From the NCBI RefSeq assembly GCF_029846235.1, contig NZ_JARVWP010000004.1, forward strand, positions 62,001 through 126,000: 64,000 nucleotides of DNA, read 5' to 3'. The notes under the pieces were generated by a model that did not search any database, had not been told where the DNA came from, and worked only from the letters and a program-made list of their open reading frames with translations. Positions 55,746 to 64,000 of the stretch are shown in pieces. This DNA is from Bradyrhizobium sp. CER78 (lineage in GTDB: Bacteria; Pseudomonadota; Alphaproteobacteria; Rhizobiales; Xanthobacteraceae). The first letter of the stretch is position 1. Every line of letters starts with the position of its first letter. Made by a program: the position numbers and the translations under genes.

Positions 55746-57821
55746 TCACTCCGCTGCCGTCAGCATTCGGCCCGACGCCAGCCGCGAGCATTCCGCCATC
55801 ACGGCAGAGGCCCGCGCGATCGGGTTGGTCAGATAGAAATCGTCGACGGTCGGCTTGAACGCCGCCTTGTCGACGGCACCGCCCTTGCCCGCCAGCGCCT
55901 TGACGTCCTCGGCCTTGCCGGCCTCGATCTGGTCGAGCCGCATCAAGTGCGGCGAGGTCTTGAACATCGCCTGGCGCAGCGCCTGCAACGAGTCGAACGG
56001 CAGCTTCTTGCCGAGCACGTCGGACAGCGCGCGGATGATCGCCCAGTCCTCGCGGGCTTCGCCCGGCGGGAACGCGGCGCGGTTGGCGATCTGCGCCCGG
56101 CCCTCGGTGTTGACGTAGATGCCGGACTTCTCGGTATAGGCGGCGCCCGGCAGGATGACGTCGGCGCGGTGCGCGCCCTGGTCGCCATGGGTGCCGATAT
56201 AGACCACGAAGGTGCCGTCCGGCACCTTGATCTCGTCGGCGCCGAGCAGGAACAGCACGTCGAGCGTGCCGAAGGTGGTCATCTGCGCCGTGGTCAGGCC
56301 ACCGGCCGAAGGCGAGAAGCCGATATCGAGCGCGCCGGCGCGCGAGGCGGTATCCTGCAGCACAGCAAAGCCGTTCCAGCCGTCCTTCAGCGCGCCGACG
56401 TCGACGGCGAGCTTGGCGGCCTGCGCCAGCACCGCGGCGCCGTCGTGCCTGGTGTAGGCGCCGGCGCCGACCAGGATGATCGGGTGCTGCGCGTTCTTGA
56501 GCACGTCGGCAAACGAGTGCTTGCCGGCGGCGAGATCGGCGAGCGTGTCGGTGCCCGCGCCGAGATATTCATGGTCGTAGGTGAAATCGGACTTGGCGCC
56601 GATCATGCCGACCTTGAGCCCGCCGGTGCGCCAGCGCTTGCGGATCCGCGCGTTCAGCACCGCGGCTTCCTTGCGCGGATGCGAGCCGATGATCAGGATC
56701 GCGTCGGCCTGGTCGATGCCGGCAATGGTCGGGTTGAAGATGTAGGAGCCGCGGCCAGCCTTGGCGTCGAAGGCGTCGCCGCCCTGCACCGCCAGATTGA
56801 CCGAGCCGAACTTCGCGAGCAGCTCCTTCAGCGCATACATTTCATCGACCGCAGCGAGATCGCCGGCGATCGCGCCGATCCGCTTGCCATCGGTGCGGCT
56901 TGCCTTGGCGGCGATGGCGGCGAAGGCTTGCTGCCAGGTCGCAGGCTTGAGCTGGCCGTTCTCACGCACATAGGGCCGGTCGAGGCGCTGCGTGCGCAGG
57001 CCGTCGACGACGTGGCGGGTCTTGTCGGAGATCCACTCCTCGTTCACGGCCTCGTTGATGCGCGGCAGGATGCGCATCACCTCGCGGCCGCGGGTGTCGA
57101 CGCGGATCGCCGAGCCGACGCCGTCCATCACGTCCACCGACTGCGTCTTGCCGAGCTCCCAGGGACGCGCCGCGAACGCATAAGGCTTCGAGGTCAGCGC
57201 GCCGACCGGGCAGATGTCGACGAGGTTGCCCTGCAGCTCCGAGCTCAGCGCATGCTCGAGATAGGTGGTGATCTCCATGTCCTCGCCGCGGCCGGTCGCG
57301 CCCATTTCGGGGGCGCCGCAGACTTCGGCGGAGAAGCGGACGCAGCGCGTGCACTGGATGCAGCGGTTCATCGAGGTCTTGACCAGCGCGCCGAGATACT
57401 TGTCCTCGACCGCGCGCTTGTTCTCGGCGAAACGGCTGGTGTCGACGCCGTAACCCATCGCCTGATCCTGCAGGTCGCACTCGCCGCCCTGGTCGCAGAT
57501 CGGGCAGTCCAGCGGATGGTTGATCAGCAGGAACTCCATCACGCCTTCGCGCGCCTTCTTGACCATCGGCGAACGGGTCGAGATCTCCGGCGGCTCGCCT
57601 TTCGGGCCCGGACGGCAGTCGCGCACGGCCCAGGCGCAGCTCGCGACCGGCTTCGGGCCGCCCTTCACCTCGACCAGGCACATCCGGCAATTGCCGGCGA
57701 TCGACAGCCGCTCGTGATAGCAGAAGCGCGGAATCTCGGCGCCCGCCGCCTCGCACGCCTGCAGCAGCGTGTACTCCGGCGGCACATCGATCTCTTTGCC
57801 ATCGACGATGATCTTGCTCAT
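55746..57821 (-). CDS. nuoG: NADH dehydrogenase subunit G
   Basis: The largest peripheral-arm subunit (691 residues). The N-terminus holds a [2Fe-2S] site ([30 protein letters not shown]), the His-ligated N5 site ([26 protein letters not shown]) and N4 ([18 protein letters not shown]). A molybdopterin-oxidoreductase-like domain without cofactor follows (to about 600). It lies 9 bp after nuoF. Confidence 0.96.
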   Translation of the reverse strand: MSKIIVDGKEIDVPPEYTLLQACEAAGAEIPRFCYHERLSIAGNCRMCLVEVKGGPKPVASCAWAVRDCRPGPKGEPPEISTRSPMVKKAREGVMEFLLINHPLDCPICDQGGECDLQDQAMGYGVDTSRFAENKRAVEDKYLGALVKTSMNRCIQCTRCVRFSAEVCGAPEMGATGRGEDMEITTYLEHALSSELQGNLVDICPVGALTSKPYAFAARPWELGKTQSVDVMDGVGSAIRVDTRGREVMRILPRINEAVNEEWISDKTRHVVDGLRTQRLDRPYVRENGQLKPATWQQAFAAIAAKASRTDGKRIGAIAGDLAAVDEMYALKELLAKFGSVNLAVQGGDAFDAKAGRGSYIFNPTIAGIDQADAILIIGSHPRKEAAVLNARIRKRWRTGGLKVGMIGAKSDFTYDHEYLGAGTDTLADLAAGKHSFADVLKNAQHPIILVGAGAYTRHDGAAVLAQAAKLAVDVGALKDGWNGFAVLQDTASRAGALDIGFSPSAGGLTTAQMTTFGTLDVLFLLGADEIKVPDGTFVVYIGTHGDQGAHRADVILPGAAYTEKSGIYVNTEGRAQIANRAAFPPGEAREDWAIIRALSDVLGKKLPFDSLQALRQAMFKTSPHLMRLDQIEAGKAEDVKALAGKGGAVDKAAFKPTVDDFYLTNPIARASAVMAECSRLASGRMLTAAE

Positions 57822-57830
57822 GTCTCTTCT

Positions 57831-59156
57831 CTACTCCGCCGCGACCATGTGGACGGGATCACGAACGCCCTGATCGTCGAGATCGGCCTTGTGCGAATAC
57901 TGATCGATGCGCTCTTCGATCTCGTGACGGAAATGCGCAATCAGACCCTGGATCGGCCACGCTGCGGCGTCGCCGAGCGCGCAGATCGTGTGACCTTCAA
58001 CCTGCTTGGTGACCTCGAGCAGCATGTCGATCTCGCGCTTGTGGGCACGGCCGTCGGCCATGCGGGTCAGCACGCGCCACATCCACCCGGTGCCTTCGCG
58101 GCACGGCGTGCACTGGCCGCAGCTCTCGTGCTTGTAGAAATAGGAGATGCGCGCGATCGCCCGGATCAGGTCGGTCGACTTGTCCATCACGATCACGGCC
58201 GCGGTGCCGAGGCCCGAGCGCAGCTTGCTCAGCGAGTCGAAATCCATCGGCGTGTCGATGATCTGCTCGGCCGGCACCATGCGCACCGACGAGCCGCCGG
58301 GGATCACGGCCTTCAGATTGTCCCAACCGCCACGGATGCCGCCGCAATGCTTCTCGATCAGCTCGCGGAACGGGATGCCCATCGCCTCTTCGACGTTGCA
58401 GGGACGCTCGACGTGACCGGAGATGCAGAACAGTTTTGTGCCGACATTGTTCGGCCGGCCGATGCCGGCAAACCAGGCGGCGCCGCGGCGCAGGATGTCG
58501 GGCGCGACCGCGATCGACTCGACGTTGTTGACGGTGGTCGGGCAGCCATAGAGGCCGACATTGGCCGGGAACGGCGGCTTCAGCCGCGGCTGGCCCTTCT
58601 TGCCTTCGAGGCTCTCGAGCAGCGCGGTTTCCTCGCCGCAGATATAGGCGCCGGCGCCGTGCGCGACATAGATGTCGAACGGCCAGCCGTTGATGTTGTC
58701 CTTGCCGACCAGCTTGGCCTCATAGGCCTGGTCGATCGCGGCCTGCAGGCGCTCGCGCTCGCGGATGAACTCGCCGCGGATATAGACGTAGCAGGCATGC
58801 GCGCCCATCGCGAAGCTCGCGAGCAGGCAGCCCTCGACCAAGAGATGCGGGTCGTGCCGCATGATCTCGCGGTCCTTGCAGGTGCCGGGTTCGGACTCGT
58901 CGGCGTTGACGACGAGGTAGCTCGGACGGCCGTCCTTGGATTCCTTCGGCATGAAGGACCACTTCATGCCGGTCGGGAAACCCGCACCGCCGCGGCCGCG
59001 CAGGCCGGACGCCTTCATCTCGTTGATGATCCAGTCGCGGCCCTTGTCGATGATCCCCTTGGTGCCATCCCAGGCGCCTCGGCGGCGCGCGCCCTCGAGG
59101 CCCCAATCATGGAGGCCGTAGAGGTTCTTGAAGATGCGGTCCTTGTCGTCGAGCAT
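57831..59156 (-). CDS. nuoF: NADH dehydrogenase subunit F
   Basis: The NADH- and FMN-binding subunit that starts electron transfer. The 441 residues have the Gly-rich NADH site ([21 protein letters not shown]), the FMN site ([22 protein letters not shown]) and the N3 [4Fe-4S] motif ([12 protein letters not shown] with a later Cys in [13 protein letters not shown]). The ATG at 59156 fits the family start ([13 protein letters not shown]); open codons to 59321 overlap the small upstream gene. Confidence 0.96.
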   Translation of the reverse strand: MLDDKDRIFKNLYGLHDWGLEGARRRGAWDGTKGIIDKGRDWIINEMKASGLRGRGGAGFPTGMKWSFMPKESKDGRPSYLVVNADESEPGTCKDREIMRHDPHLLVEGCLLASFAMGAHACYVYIRGEFIRERERLQAAIDQAYEAKLVGKDNINGWPFDIYVAHGAGAYICGEETALLESLEGKKGQPRLKPPFPANVGLYGCPTTVNNVESIAVAPDILRRGAAWFAGIGRPNNVGTKLFCISGHVERPCNVEEAMGIPFRELIEKHCGGIRGGWDNLKAVIPGGSSVRMVPAEQIIDTPMDFDSLSKLRSGLGTAAVIVMDKSTDLIRAIARISYFYKHESCGQCTPCREGTGWMWRVLTRMADGRAHKREIDMLLEVTKQVEGHTICALGDAAAWPIQGLIAHFRHEIEERIDQYSHKADLDDQGVRDPVHMVAAE

Positions 59157-59175
59157 GCTCAAAACTTTCCGAACA

Positions 59176-59340
59176 TCACCGATTGGCTTGCGAATAAGCG
59201 AGCCCGGCGGCGCAGCCGCCGAACACGATGGCCCACAACAGGCTGGATTCCAGCGTGGCGCTGAGGCCGTAACGTTGCAGCAGGAACATGAAGCCGGCCG
59301 CGACGACGGTATGCAGCGCAATCGTGCGCCAGGCCTTCAT
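59176..59340 (-). CDS. 53-residue membrane protein between nuoE and nuoF
   Basis: A 54-residue or slightly shorter protein ([27 protein letters not shown]...) with two hydrophobic stretches (about 7-20 and 30-45) ending [10 protein letters not shown]. The ATG at 59340 has GGGGAGAGG 8 nt upstream; an in-frame start at 59391 would overlap the nuoE stop. It sits 47 bp after nuoE and 19 bp before nuoF, so it is surely in the operon. The sequence is not one of the 14 core subunits; a role in complex I assembly or stability is a guess. Confidence 0.72.
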   Translation of the reverse strand: MKAWRTIALHTVVAAGFMFLLQRYGLSATLESSLLWAIVFGGCAAGLAYSQANR

Positions 59341-59387
59341 CGCAGCGCCTCTCCCCATCCCGTTTGCCTGCACCTGAAAGCCCCGCA

Positions 59388-59999
59388 TCAAGTGGTTTCC
59401 TTCAGCGTCGTCGGCCCGCCTGCGGGCGCCGAGAACTGACGGTCGATCTGCGGGCCCGGCTTCGGCGGATTGCCGGCGGCAAAGCCGTCGAGCACCTTGC
59501 CGAAGCTTTCCTTGGTCAGGTCCTCATAAGTGTCCTTCCAGATCAGCACCATCGGCGCGTTCACGCAGGCGCCGAGGCACTCGACTTCTTCCCAGGAGAA
59601 GTTGCCGTCCTTCGACAGCTGGAAGGGATCGTGATGGATGCGATGCTGACAGACCTCGATCAGGTCGGCGGCGCCGCGCAGCCGACACGGCGTGGTGCCG
59701 CAGACCTGGACATGCGCCTTCTTGCCGACCGGCGAGAGCTGGAACATGGTGTAGAAAGTCGCGATCTCCAGCATGCGGATATGCGGCATCTCGAGCAGGT
59801 CGGCGACGGCGCGGATCGCCGCTTCCGAGACCCAGCCGTCATGCTGCTCCTGCACGCGCCACAGAATCGCGATCGCGGCCGAAGCCTGGCGGCCCGGCGG
59901 ATATTTCTCGATCTGCTTCTTGGCCCAGGCCAGATTCTCGTCCGTGAACGTGAAGCTCGCGGGCTGCAATTCCTTCGGGGCAAGGCGGCGGACGGACAT
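59388..59999 (-). CDS. nuoE: NADH dehydrogenase subunit E
   Basis: A thioredoxin-like subunit carrying the N1a [2Fe-2S] cluster next to NuoF. In the 203 residues the four Cys ligands are in [13 protein letters not shown] and [12 protein letters not shown]. An N-terminal helical part ([28 protein letters not shown]) and a Pro/Gly-rich tail ([27 protein letters not shown]) flank the fold. It follows nuoD by 43 bp. Confidence 0.96.
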   Translation of the reverse strand: MSVRRLAPKELQPASFTFTDENLAWAKKQIEKYPPGRQASAAIAILWRVQEQHDGWVSEAAIRAVADLLEMPHIRMLEIATFYTMFQLSPVGKKAHVQVCGTTPCRLRGAADLIEVCQHRIHHDPFQLSKDGNFSWEEVECLGACVNAPMVLIWKDTYEDLTKESFGKVLDGFAAGNPPKPGPQIDRQFSAPAGGPTTLKETT

Positions 60000-60042
60000 C
60001 GATCAAACTCTCAATTAGCGCGCGGTGCGGATGCGGACATCA

Positions 60043-61239
60043 TCACCGGTCGACCTCGCCGAACACGATGTCCAGCGAGCCAAGGATGGCGGAAACGTCG
60101 GCGAGCAAATGGCCCTTGCAGATGTGATCCATCGCCTGCAGATGGGCGAAGCCCGGCGCGCGGATCTTGCACTTGTAGGGCTTGTTGGTGCCGTCGGCGA
60201 CGAGGTAGACGCCGAACTCGCCCTTCGGCGCCTCGACCGCGGCGTAGACCTCGCCGGCCGGCACATGGACGCCTTCGGTGTAGAGCTTGAAGTGATGGAT
60301 CAGCGCTTCCATCGAGCGCTTCATCTCACCGCGGCGCGGCGGCGCGATCTTGTTGTCCTCGACCACGACCGGGCCCTGTCCGTCGGCTGCTTTGAGCTTC
60401 TGCACGCACTGCTTCATGATGCGCACCGACTGGCGCATCTCTTCCATGCGGATCAGATAACGGTCGTAGCAGTCGCCGTTCTTGCCGATCGGAATGTCGA
60501 AATCCATCTCGGCGTAGCACTCATAGGGCTGCGACTTGCGCAGGTCCCAGGCCGCGCCCGAGCCGCGCACCATCACGCCGGAGAAGCCCCACTCCCAGGC
60601 TTCCTTCAGCGGCACCACGCCGATATCGACGTTGCGCTGCTTGAAGATGCGGTTGCCGGTGAGCAGCCGATCAAGGTCGTCGACGACCTTGAGGAACGGG
60701 TCGCACCACGCCTCGATGTCGTCGATCAGCTTCGGCGGCAGGTCCTGATGCACGCCGCCGACGCGGAAGAACGCCGCGTGCATGCGCGAGCCAGAGGCGC
60801 GCTCGTAGAACACCATCAGCTTTTCGCGCTCTTCGAAGCCCCACAGCGGCGGGGTCAGCGCGCCGACGTCCATCGCCTGCGTGGTGACGTTGAGCAGATG
60901 CGACAGGATGCGGCCGATCTCGCAATACAGCACGCGGATCAACTGGCCGCGGCGCGGCACCGTGATGCCGAGCAGCTTTTCCGCCGCGAGGCAGAAGGCG
61001 TGCTCCTGGTTCATCGGCGCGACGTAGTCGAGGCGGTCGAAATACGGAATCGCCTGCAGGTAGGTCTTGTGCTCGATCAGCTTCTCGGTGCCGCGGTGAA
61101 GCAGGCCGATATGCGGATCGACGCGCTCGACGACTTCGCCGTCCAGCTCCAGCACGAGGCGCAACACGCCGTGCGCCGCCGGATGCTGCGGACCGAAGTT
61201 GATGGTGAAGTTACGAAGATTTTGCGGTTGCTCGTTCAT
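60043..61239 (-). CDS. nuoD: NADH dehydrogenase subunit D
   Basis: The 49-kDa-type subunit that, with NuoB, forms the quinone-reduction site. The 398 residues include [42 protein letters not shown] near the N-terminus (quinone His) and the C-terminal [35 protein letters not shown]. It overlaps nuoC by 4 bp. Confidence 0.97.
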   Translation of the reverse strand: MNEQPQNLRNFTINFGPQHPAAHGVLRLVLELDGEVVERVDPHIGLLHRGTEKLIEHKTYLQAIPYFDRLDYVAPMNQEHAFCLAAEKLLGITVPRRGQLIRVLYCEIGRILSHLLNVTTQAMDVGALTPPLWGFEEREKLMVFYERASGSRMHAAFFRVGGVHQDLPPKLIDDIEAWCDPFLKVVDDLDRLLTGNRIFKQRNVDIGVVPLKEAWEWGFSGVMVRGSGAAWDLRKSQPYECYAEMDFDIPIGKNGDCYDRYLIRMEEMRQSVRIMKQCVQKLKAADGQGPVVVEDNKIAPPRRGEMKRSMEALIHHFKLYTEGVHVPAGEVYAAVEAPKGEFGVYLVADGTNKPYKCKIRAPGFAHLQAMDHICKGHLLADVSAILGSLDIVFGEVDR

Positions 61240-61853
61240 GGCTTCGGCTCCGCCTTGGCCTTCTCGTCACCGGGAAGCGGATAGTCCGCGCCTTCCCAGG
61301 GCGAAAGGAAATCGAACTTGCGGAATTCCTGGTTGAGCCGGACCGGCTCGTACAGCACCCGCTTCTCCTGGTCGTCGTAGCGAACCTCGACGAAGCCGGT
61401 GAGCGGGAAATCCTTGCGCAGCGGATGGCCGTCGAAGCCGTAGTCCGTCAGCAGGCGGCGCATGTCCGGATGCCCCGTAAAGATCACGCCATAGAGGTCG
61501 TAGGTCTCGCGCTCGAACCAGTCGGCGCCCGGGAAGATGCCGATGATCGACGGCACCTGCGTAGTCTCGTCGGCCTGCCCGCGCACACGAATGCGCGTGT
61601 TCAGCGTCGGCGACAGCAGATGGTAGACCACGTCGAAGCGCTTCTCGCGGCTCGGATAGTCGACCGCAGTCACGTCGGTGATGTTGACGAAGCGGCAGTT
61701 CGGATCGTCACGCAGAAAAGTGACGACGTCCACGATTCTGCCAATCTCGACGTCGATAGTGAGTTGATCGAACGCGACCGAGTGCGCCGTGGCGGCGCCC
61801 GGAAGCGCGCTCACGATCGTCTGCCCAAGGGCGTCGAGCTTGCCGTCGTCCAT
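61236..61853 (-). CDS. nuoC: NADH dehydrogenase subunit C
   Basis: The 30-kDa-type peripheral-arm subunit, separate from nuoD (fused in E. coli). The 205 residues carry the family signature [47 protein letters not shown]. The ATG at 61853 ([17 protein letters not shown]) lies 10 bp after the nuoB stop; upstream in-frame codons overlap nuoB. Confidence 0.96.
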   Translation of the reverse strand: MDDGKLDALGQTIVSALPGAATAHSVAFDQLTIDVEIGRIVDVVTFLRDDPNCRFVNITDVTAVDYPSREKRFDVVYHLLSPTLNTRIRVRGQADETTQVPSIIGIFPGADWFERETYDLYGVIFTGHPDMRRLLTDYGFDGHPLRKDFPLTGFVEVRYDDQEKRVLYEPVRLNQEFRKFDFLSPWEGADYPLPGDEKAKAEPKP

Positions 61854-61863
61854 GCCTGAAACC

Positions 61864-62454
61864 TTAGCGTTCGATGGTGCCGATACGGCGAATCTTCTTC
61901 TGCAGCAGCAGCACGCCGTAAAGCAGCGCTTCCGCCGTGGGCGGACAGCCCGGCACGTAGATGTCGATCGGCACGATGCGGTCGCAGCCACGCACCACCG
62001 AGTAGGAGTAGTGGTAGTAGCCGCCGCCATTGGCGCAAGAGCCCATCGAGATGACGTAGCGCGGCTCCGGCATCTGGTCGTAGACCTTGCGCAGCGCGGG
62101 CGCCATCTTGTTGGTCAGCGTGCCCGCGACGATCATCACGTCGGACTGCCGCGGCGAAGCGCGGGGCGCGAAGCCGAAGCGCTCGACGTCATAGCGCGGC
62201 ATCGAGACCTGCATCATCTCGACCGCGCAGCAGGCGAGACCGAAGGTCATCCACATCAGCGAGCCGGTGCGCGCCCAGGTGATCAGGTCATCGGCGGCTG
62301 CGACGAAGAAGCCCTTGTCGGACAGCTCGTGGTTGACCTCGAGGAAAAACGGATCATTGGCGCCAACCGGCTTGCCGGTCGACGGATCGAGAATGCCCTT
62401 CGGAGCCTGCGCTATCGCCGGCTGCGAGTTTGCGGCGGTGGGGCTCAATCCCAT
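61864..62454 (-). CDS. nuoB: NADH dehydrogenase subunit B
   Basis: The PSST-type subunit carrying the terminal N2 [4Fe-4S] cluster. In the 196 residues the ligands are the tandem Cys in [14 protein letters not shown], Cys in [36 protein letters not shown]. The ATG at 62454 gives a 10-bp overlap with nuoA, with AAGAAGG upstream. An in-frame start seven codons up is possible but less likely. Confidence 0.96.
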   Translation of the reverse strand: MGLSPTAANSQPAIAQAPKGILDPSTGKPVGANDPFFLEVNHELSDKGFFVAAADDLITWARTGSLMWMTFGLACCAVEMMQVSMPRYDVERFGFAPRASPRQSDVMIVAGTLTNKMAPALRKVYDQMPEPRYVISMGSCANGGGYYHYSYSVVRGCDRIVPIDIYVPGCPPTAEALLYGVLLLQKKIRRIGTIER

Positions 62455-62810
62455 TCGAGCGCGCCTTTCTTCCATTCATACGCGAACCCGACCGTCAGCA
62501 CGGCCAGGAACACCATCATCGACCAGAAACCGGTTGCGCCGAGCTTTCCGAACGCCACCGCCCAAGGGAACAGGAACGCCACTTCGAGATCGAAGATGAT
62601 GAAGAGGATCGCCACCAGGTAGAAGCGGACGTCGAACTTCATGCGGGCGTCGTCGAAAGCGTTGAATCCGCATTCATAGGCGGACAGCTTTTCCGGGTCC
62701 GGCGATTGGAACGCGACCAGGAACGGCGCGATCAGGAGCGCAAGACCGATCAGGCTCGCGACTCCGATAAAGACCACAAGTGGGAGATAATTCTGCAGGA
62801 TGCCGGTCAT
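62445..62810 (-). CDS. nuoA: NADH dehydrogenase subunit A
   Basis: First gene of the complex I operon; a 121-residue, three-helix membrane subunit. Signature segments are [43 protein letters not shown] (conserved Cys loop). The ATG at 62810 is set by the family start. Upstream, a minus-strand TTGCGC (62904-62899), 17 nt, TAAAGC (62881-62876) could be the promoter but is a weak match. The 214-bp gap to the MarR gene holds no other clear feature. Confidence 0.96.
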   Translation of the reverse strand: MTGILQNYLPLVVFIGVASLIGLALLIAPFLVAFQSPDPEKLSAYECGFNAFDDARMKFDVRFYLVAILFIIFDLEVAFLFPWAVAFGKLGATGFWSMMVFLAVLTVGFAYEWKKGALEWD

Positions 62811-63024
62811 CGGCGAGGCCTTCTTGCTGCGGTTTCGGACGTGCCGCAGATTCGTTGATTGGAATTGTTCTTGAGGCTTTAGCGCAGCGCAACAGGGGGC
62901 GCAAGACAAGCTATTTTGACGCTTTTGCCGTCGATCCCGTGGGCTCTTTGCCGCATCGGGCGGATACGCTTGCCTCAATCGGCAACGCTACGGCGGCCAT
63001 TCGGTGCCCTGCGCGCATCCCATA

Positions 63025-63540
63025 TCAGCCCAGCTCCCGCTCGGCAGCGAGCATCTCGGCGGCGGTCATGGTCAGCCGGTCAATATGTCCAAGCAGCAGC
63101 TCAAGATCCTGTGGACTGAGCTGTTCCAGCAGGCGCCGGTTTCGTTCCTGCGCGCCGGCCACAATGGCGTCATGGGCGGCGAGCCCGGCCCTGGTGAGGG
63201 AGACCAGTGTTTCCCGGTTGTCACGCGGGTTGGCGGCCTTGGCCACCAGCTTGCGCGCGACGAGCTCGGCGAGCGCCCGGCTGATCTGCCCCTTGTCCAT
63301 GCCGACGGCTTCGGCCAGCCGCACCATGCTCATCGGCGGCCGCCGGCCGAGCGAGGCGACCAGGCCGAACTCGACCGAGGACAGACCGGTCAGGCGCTTG
63401 TAACGCAGCAGCGCCCCGCGCCTGAGCAAATTGGCCAGCACCATCAGCCGCGACGACATCATCGCGGTGATCGGCGCGAGCTCCGCGTCGACAACCGCCT
63501 CCGGCGGCAAGTTCCTCTCGGTCCTGAGCTTCTCGGTCAT
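63025..63540 (-). CDS. MarR-family transcriptional regulator
   Basis: A 171-residue winged-helix dimeric regulator. The DNA-binding part is LSSVEFGLVASLGRRPPMSMVRLAEAVGMDKGQISRALAELVARKLVAKAANPRDNRETLVSLTRAG, including the DxR-type wing. The flanking helices form the dimer interface. The ATG at 63540 has AGAGG 6 nt upstream; a TTG two codons up is less likely. It is transcribed away from the Rieske oxygenase gene. Two palindromes in the shared promoter region are its likely sites. The ligand is probably an aromatic acid or related compound, inferred from the neighbour. Confidence 0.92.
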   Translation of the reverse strand: MTEKLRTERNLPPEAVVDAELAPITAMMSSRLMVLANLLRRGALLRYKRLTGLSSVEFGLVASLGRRPPMSMVRLAEAVGMDKGQISRALAELVARKLVAKAANPRDNRETLVSLTRAGLAAHDAIVAGAQERNRRLLEQLSPQDLELLLGHIDRLTMTAAEMLAAERELG

Positions 63541-63585
63541 CGCCAACCTCTGCCAACAAAGCCGGTCGCTGCCAAGCTAGACCAG

Positions 63586-63606
63586 ATCGTTGACAATGTC
63601 ATCGAT
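63586..63606. promoter_or_regulatory. Probable MarR operator 1
   Basis: ATCGTTGA (63586-63593), 5-nt spacer CAATG, TCATCGAT (63599-63606): an inverted repeat with 7 of 8 positions matched. It lies 45 bp upstream of the marR start and next to operator 2. Confidence 0.6.
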
Positions 63607-63608
63607 AT

Positions 63609-63629
63609 ATCGTTGACTTCATCAACGAT
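63609..63629. promoter_or_regulatory. Probable MarR operator 2
   Basis: ATCGTTGA (63609-63616), 5-nt spacer, TCAACGAT (63622-63629): a perfect inverted repeat with the same half-site as operator 1 and centre-to-centre distance 23 bp, so the two sites lie about two helical turns apart. It ends 43 bp before the oxygenase start. Confidence 0.65.
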
Positions 63630-63672
63630 GAAGCAGCCGCGGGCGTCAGACCGGCGGCGGGAGGCGACATAG

Positions 63673-64000
63673 ATGACGATCACCCAGCCGGACCGCGATC
63701 TCGGCACGGCCTATGCGATGAAGCCGTCCACCACCCGGACCGAGCTCACCTCGGTCGTCCGCGGCACGCCGATGGGCGAGCTGCTGCGCCGCTACTGGCA
63801 CCCGGTCGGCCTCACCAGTGACGCCACCGATATCCCCAGGAAAGTCCGCGCCCTCGGCGAGGACCTGATCCTGTTTCGCGACAAACATGGCCGGATCGGA
63901 CTGCTCCATGCCCGGTGCTGCCATCGCGGCACCACGCTCTATTATGGCAAGGTCGAGGATGACGGCATCCGCTGCTGCTATCACGGCTGGAAGTTCGACA
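63673..64000 (+). CDS. Rieske [2Fe-2S] oxygenase, N-terminal part (runs past the window end)
   Basis: The first 109 codons of a Rieske-type ring-hydroxylating or O-demethylating oxygenase. The N-terminus (TTRTELTSVVRGTPMGELLRRYWHPVGL) is typical of phthalate-4,5-dioxygenase-like alpha subunits. The Rieske centre is CCHRGTTLYYGKVEDDG followed by IRCCYHGWKFD, giving C-x-H and C-x2-H. The mononuclear iron domain lies beyond the window, so the substrate class cannot be fixed. It diverges from the MarR gene and is probably controlled by it. Confidence 0.9.
   Translation, partial: MTITQPDRDLGTAYAMKPSTTRTELTSVVRGTPMGELLRRYWHPVGLTSDATDIPRKVRALGEDLILFRDKHGRIGLLHARCCHRGTTLYYGKVEDDGIRCCYHGWKFD

Noticed and set aside
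55677..59264. A 1195-codon open frame on the + strand opposite nuoF-nuoG
   Set aside because: It is antisense to well-conserved nuo genes and has Arg/Asp/Ala-rich, low-complexity composition with no motifs; long mirror frames are usual in high-GC DNA.

Overview
The window is a high-GC alphaproteobacterial chromosome segment, almost certainly Bradyrhizobium or a very close relative. The evidence is gene order and content: gltA beside the lpx/bamA/rseP/dxr/cdsA/uppS/frr/pyrH/tsf/rpsB block, then dnaE, lolD-lolC-proS, a pcu-type copper operon and a 14-gene nuo operon. Two DUF3551 secreted proteins and an Omp25/31-type porin-like protein fit the same group. The copper chaperone carries its ligands at exactly the residue numbers published for B. 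japonicum PcuC (His79, Met90, His113, Met115). No tRNA, rRNA, CRISPR array, prophage or intact transposon was seen.

Layout. 1-1820: the 3' end of gltA (+) with its terminator, then an ArsR/SRPBCC pair (-) with a 30-bp palindromic operator. 1883-17036 (-): a long housekeeping block for the envelope and translation, read from high to low coordinates as rpsB, tsf, pyrH, frr, uppS, cdsA, dxr, rseP, bamA, lpxD, fabZ, lpxA, lpxI, lpxB. A small KTSC gene on the opposite strand sits between fabZ and lpxA. 17447-20974: dnaE (-). 21187-24130: small genes, including a 32-residue membrane peptide whose promoter carries a perfect alphaproteobacterial LexA box, a secreted 87-residue protein, an outer-membrane protein and two DUF3551 paralogues. 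24239-27618 (-): lolD, lolC/E, proS.

27783-44724 is the more variable part. A seven-gene copper operon (-) runs DUF2946, TonB receptor, beta-propeller, TlpA-like, PcuC, PcuD, PcuE. It is followed by a structured RNA candidate, a globin, a three-gene sugar-type ABC importer (+), a Bradyrhizobium-type palindromic repeat, mtnK (-), a PilZ protein, a large orphan protein, an IS5-family remnant and a GST gene.

44883-62810 (-): the operon nuoABCDE-[53-aa membrane protein]-FGHIJKLMN, then birA, rnj, mce and a DUF1467 gene. The genes are tightly packed, often with overlapping stop and start codons. 63025-64000: a MarR regulator (-) diverges from the start of a Rieske oxygenase gene (+), with two tandem 21-bp palindromes between them.

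How the genes work together: the lpx, bam, rseP, lol, cdsA, uppS and dxr genes build and populate the Gram-negative envelope. The copper operon probably moves copper from outer membrane to periplasm to cytochrome oxidase assembly, which fits the adjacent respiratory complex I operon. The observations most worth following are the LexA-controlled micro-membrane protein (21187-21347), the expanded copper operon with its cysteine-bearing beta-propeller (30444-32164), and two orphan intrinsic terminators that suggest unannotated small RNAs (near 21737 and 35467).
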